Assembly: GCF_024868665.1 (NCBI RefSeq)
Contig: NC_079894.1
Span: forward strand, 4,427,426 to 4,491,425
Length of the DNA: 64,000 nucleotides
Direction: 5' to 3'
Origin: Triplophysa rosa
Taxonomy: Eukaryota > Chordata > Actinopteri > Cypriniformes > Nemacheilidae
Shown piece by piece: positions 59,800-64,000 of this stretch (its first letter is position 1; each line of letters starts with the position of its first letter). The notes under the pieces were generated by a model, which was given only the letters and a program-made list of their open reading frames with translations, was not told the origin of the DNA and searched no databases. Made by a program: the position numbers and the translations under genes.

Positions 59800-61696
59800 G
59801 GGTTTTTCCTGGCTCAAAATGAGGTGGAGGTGGTGCCATCCTGCACACACACACGTAGGCCTACCATACCTTTAAGTGTCTTAACCAAAGTGCATTTGAC
59901 ATAGTTAACGGTCTAATAAAATTAGATGAAAATGACAATTATTAAGTTATATAAAACATTATATAATGTATATTTAGATATACATATATAAAAAAAATTA
60001 ATCAAATAAAGCTTTTTATCATTTTCAACTAACTTTTCAGCCCACAATAGCCAACTGAATTCTAAATGAGCAAAGCTCATTCACATCTTGCATTCTCTGT
60101 GGTTCACTTTAAATGATTCAATGATCTCTTATATTCGTTAGTTTAAATGAATCGGTTCAAATGAGTCATTAGTGTTTGAGTCGTTCTGAACGGAATGTAC
60201 GCTCATACGCGCGAACTCGCTGTGTACAGTATATGCTGATTCAACGATCCAACTGCATAGCTAAAAACATTACAATGATGTACGTCATGTTAATTTAAGA
60301 AATTTCAAGAAATTAAACGTACTTGGATGCAAAACAAACAGCCGTGAAACGCAGCTAGTTCTTGTTCTGTAACTCTTTTTAGCGCCTCAGTGTGCTGATA
60401 AAGAAACAGCGCCTCCACTGTGGCGTAATGTCGCAACTGCAGTTACAAATGACAGACTGTTAAAGCAACAACGAGCCGTTTTTCGACCTTAAAATAATCT
60501 CTCTAAAATTATTTTAGTGGTAGGTGGTAACTCTTAACTGGACAAATGTTACTGCCGCTGCTACCTAAGTAGCCCCCTATTGGCTGAAATCACTCTTGTA
60601 ACTTTGCTACGTGGGTAGGTTCACAAGCCCCGACCATCACCTGCTTTACAGCATATGTCACATTTTACTCATAGCCTGGGTGAAGTTAGCCACATCTAAC
60701 AATAAGACGAAACAATCTAGTTCAATGCAAGTCTCCAAACCATCACCATGGCAGAGCCAGCAAAAAATACAAAGAGGAAAAGAGAGAGAGTGATCGGACA
60801 TGAGCCCGAACACGAATCAATATCTGACGGACACTCGGTGAGGTGAGCTGCAAGAGGCAACGGGTTGCAAAATCGATGGAGACCTAACTTTAGCCTTCCT
60901 GCTACTGGATTTGAAAGTCTTATACATTTTTTTCTTAAAAAATAGTCACGTAAGGTAGACTAGAGATTATGTAATGTTGCCGGGTCGCAATAGTTTACGT
61001 AGCCTCGTCACAAATTGAGTGTTATGCTTGTAAACGATGACTACCAAACCACAATAAATGTTTTATGGTCAAAAGTAGCTGATTCCTTAGTTCATGCACG
61101 TAGACTAATGTTATCGGTATCTATAGTAACTTTGCTAGGCACTATTCCCATAGCGAGTTGAGTGCAAGTTATTGATTGCACATATTACACAAAGCACAAC
61201 GCCTGGTCGCGAGTGTGTTTCTGAAAATATAACTACAGAAAATGATTTGCATTGGTTACTAAACACATTCACGTCCATGCGTTGTGGTTTGGGTGACTGC
61301 AAATGTGTTATGTAGCTAACGTTAGCAAGTGCTATGGAGCTAGCACGCTATGCGCTAATGGCTAACAACCAGCTGCTACCTCGGAATCTAGTTTGAGCTA
61401 TTAGTATAGCCCAGTAGTATACCCGCACAGTGACATGATGTAACAGCGGTTTCTGCTCAGTCAACAAATTCACATGTATTGCGTGCCCACGTGAAGACAG
61501 TATTTACGACATTGATAACAGACAATTGCGCTTATCAACCACATGGGGGAACTATACACCAAAACGGCTCATTGTTGCTTTAAATGCACACAGCATTTCT
61601 TGTGAAGACACCTGACATAATTTTGACGAGAGTCTGAGGCGGCACGACATTTGACGGAGGCGATCGCCTCCAATTTCTCTATGCAGGAAAAACCCC
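59800..61696. mobile_element. hAT-like nonautonomous element, 1.9 kb
   Basis: The ends are gggtttttcctgg and caggaaaaacccc. The flanking 8-mers acataaca (59792-59799) and gcataaca (61697-61704) match at 7 of 8. The subterminal regions also pair loosely (ggtggaggtgg left, cggaggcgatcgcctcc right). Inside is a short exon-like ORF at 60748-60846. No full transposase is present. Confidence 0.65.
60748..60846 (+). other. short exon-like ORF inside the 59800-61696 element
   Basis: It has a good initiation context (caccatgg) and 32 codons starting MAEPAKNTKRKRERV, a basic nuclear-signal-like run followed by acidic HEPEHESISD. The frame closes just past a donor-like tcg/gtgagg at 60838-60839. This could be the first coding exon of a transposase or captured gene whose later exons were lost. 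No homologue is recognised. Confidence 0.3.
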
Positions 61697-62897
61697 GCAT
61701 AACATTAATATTAAAGCAGGCCAATGATGCGTTCCTTTCTACACGAGTAATTTTATACGGGTGGAAAAGCCTCGTGTATGACTCGGAGGAACTTCATTGA
61801 ACTTTTACACTTCTAAAAGACTATGCTTCTTTTATTTAATAATTTGTAGTCTGGCAGAAAACAGTGTATCCACTGTGCATGACCAATTAGTCTTGATGGT
61901 TGGAACTGTGTGCAAGCCAGAAACCATTTTTACTATTATATCCAAAACGTATCTTAGTGAGGCAGTGTTCAGAATTAAGGTAAAACAGCAACAATTCATA
62001 GGTCAACTGTTTTCCATGTTCTCTGTTAGCACTCAATCGCAAATAATCGAAAGATTATTGCATGAACATATCGACCTTTCAAGACAATATACTGTAGGCC
62101 TATATTGTACATTTCAAATTACAGTTTGTTAAATAGTCATGAACATACTATTTTAAGTCTGATGCAATGGTCTGAAGTGTGAGGGAAAATGTCTCTGGCA
62201 CAAACTATAATTTTATTCTGGTGAGACAGCACGTGCCCTAGACATACTGTATGGTTTCATTTGAACTAATAAGGGCTCCAGATGTGAAGATAAGATTATC
62301 CTCTTTCCTCTATTATTGATGCAGTTCTGCGCCTAAGGACTCCTGGAGGACCTAACTGAGAATAGAGGAGATCTCTCTGCAATAATAGATTAATGATGAC
62401 TTTATAAAAATATCTGGAACGAATCTGGACTTAATCCATATACAGTACATCATTTGACTTCCTGATGCATGACATTCAAAACGTTTCAGAATCTGTAAAA
62501 GAGAAAAGCTCTTTGGAGTACAACACATAATTACGTTGTAAATTTAATTTTTATTTACACCACCAATATGAATGTATAAAACGCGGGATACTTCAGACTA
62601 TGCTATATGCAATTGTTTATTTTATAGCTTTTCATATTTTTTTTTAACTAAACAGAAGTGAATTCCCCTGCCATTTGGAAAAACATGTGTTAAACATTAT
62701 TTTTTACCACAGGCCAACCGGCTGTGTCGGGAGAATTAATGTGACCTTTATGTGAAATTGCCCGAGACTGCATTCACATTTGTATTTCTCTCCTTTTCCT
62801 AAAGAGGTTATATTGCTTTCTCAAAAAGACTGAAAATCACTCGGCATCTTTGAGGTATGCACGATATGCTATTTACACTAACCAAAAATAGCTGTAG

Positions 62898-63423
62898 CGT
62901 CACGATTCTCGGGGTGAGACACGGAGACAAGGACAGAGGACCCAAGTGCAGACAGCGGGTAAGGGGTTAACAAGACATTTAATAAAATATAAATACAAAA
63001 CAAAGACCCACCTGGGGGAAAATAACAAAGATAAAAACAGGAACACGGACTAACTAAACTAGACAGGACTAAAAAAAAAAACATTTACCATATAAACTAC
63101 AAAAGACTAGTCTACACTGACAAGATATGAACTCACCACAAGCAACACACACACGACATTACAATAATTCAGCACAGGACAATGAAACATGAGGACTATA
63201 TAAAGGGGACTAAATCAAGAAGGGGACAGGTGCAGGACATGAACTAATTAACAAGCAATAACGAGACGAAAGGGCGGGAACAGAGAGGCCACACGGATAG
63301 AGGGAGTATATGGAAGGCCAAAACTGTCTCTCTCCACATAAAACAAGAGGTTCTGTCATGGCTCTGTCACGGCTCTGTCACAAGATCAAGAAAAGCAAGA
63401 CAAGATGGGGCAGAACCATGACA
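62898..63423 (-). mobile_element. solo LTR with perfect 5-bp target duplication
   Basis: Plus-strand ends are cgtcacgattctcgggg and agaaccatgaca, flanked by tgtag at 62893-62897 and 63424-63428. On the minus strand it begins tgtcatggttctgcccc and ends gaatcgtgacg, where CA is expected, a probable substitution. An ATTAAA lies near the end. It is 526 bp and the same family and orientation as 8128-8679. Confidence 0.8.
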
Positions 63424-64000
63424 TGTAGAGCCTATTTTCTTTGGATTAAGTAGAAATAGTAGTTAGATGCTTTTTACTTATAAATAGTGGCAGATAACAT
63501 TACTATTTACACCTCAGTATTGTTGTGCATTAAACATGCAATAATAACAGAAAGTAAATCATTATATTTATAAAAATTATTAAAATGATGGCAACATATT
63601 GAGATATTAAAGCCCTATACCTAGCCCTAACCTTACATTAAACCTAAAGTTTATGAATAAAAATGAATTTTAAGTCTTAAATCAATTTTATTGAAAACAA
63701 ATGCATTTATGATCTGTAAAGTAATAAAAAAGGTTAAAGGAGGTTTTCAGCAGGATAAGAACCCTGGTCTCCCATGCCGCGCTATATAGACTTTACACTT
63801 TTCGCCACTCGAGTCTCTGTTTGAAATGGCATCAATCTTACACTTTCTCTACTCCAATCACATATTGGTGGGCGGAGCTAGTGTAAATAGTCTCTGCCAA
63901 CAAGGCGGGCTATTTGTACTCAGTGTAAATAGACTCTTCGTTTTATATAACCTTGGTTAAAAGAAAACCTTTCAAGGGTAAACATTTTTGCAGCAATGTT

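Larger units (their letters stand above)
41092..64000 (-). other. astn1 intron 1 (partial)
   Basis: More than 22.9 kb. No match to the signal-peptide exon was seen on the minus strand, so it lies further out. The interval is mainly repeats, listed separately. Stretches with nothing recognised are about 43440-45130, 47840-48650, 50190-51830, 52210-52870, 55380-56330, 57815-59790, 61700-62890 and 63430-64000. Confidence 0.75.

Noticed and set aside
61797..62132. 111-codon plus-strand open frame
   Set aside because: No recognisable domain and no good initiation context. It may be chance in AT-rich DNA, and homology search was not possible.
41092..64000. astn1 signal-peptide exon
   Set aside because: No minus-strand segment in the GC-rich patches (45.4, 47.5, 50.8, 53.9, 54.3 and 56.5 kb) reads as the expected acidic ELPYF-type end or a signal peptide.

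Overview
The window is vertebrate nuclear DNA, almost certainly from a cyprinid-type teleost. It is AT-rich and intron-dominated, and it is full of repeat types common in zebrafish and carp relatives: short-TIR hAT elements, TTAA-flanked elements with 'gggtgaac...tttaa' ends, a DIRS retroelement, chromodomain gypsy, and tRNA-derived SINEs. The only host protein-coding gene I can support is astn1 (astrotactin-1), on the minus strand. Species was not determined.

Six consecutive astn1 coding exons run from high to low coordinates: 40904-41091 (end of the N-terminal ectodomain), 23661-24054 (first membrane segment and start of the cytosolic loop), 21548-21697, 15532-15639, 11897-12043 (second membrane segment) and 7389-7556. 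All have AG/GT splice signals in consistent phase and read as one continuous protein of about 384 residues. By homology these are probably exons 2-7. The signal-peptide exon must lie beyond 64000, so intron 1 exceeds 22.9 kb. The remaining ectodomain exons lie beyond position 1.

The rest is intron colonised by mobile DNA. Intron 7 (1-7388) holds a 4.2-kb hAT-type element (1771-5938) with a deleted chromodomain gypsy nested in it. Intron 6 holds a solo LTR with perfect 5-bp target duplications and a 38-bp tandem repeat. Intron 5 holds a TA-flanked MITE carrying a promoter-like block. Intron 4 holds a TTAA-flanked element and a hAT-like element. Intron 2 holds a near-complete but decayed DIRS (27683-33186) whose internal complementary region matches the joined ends of the element. 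Intron 1 holds several nonautonomous hAT elements with clear 8-bp duplications, MITEs, a SINE nested in a MITE, a second solo LTR of the intron-6 family, and a hAT-like element carrying a short 5'-exon-like ORF.

No rRNA, free-standing tRNA, CRISPR or second host gene was found. The best second-look items are the DIRS circle-junction structure, an alternative in-frame donor in astn1, and promoter-like modules inside or near repeats. I did not find convincing evidence of a wholly new biological system.
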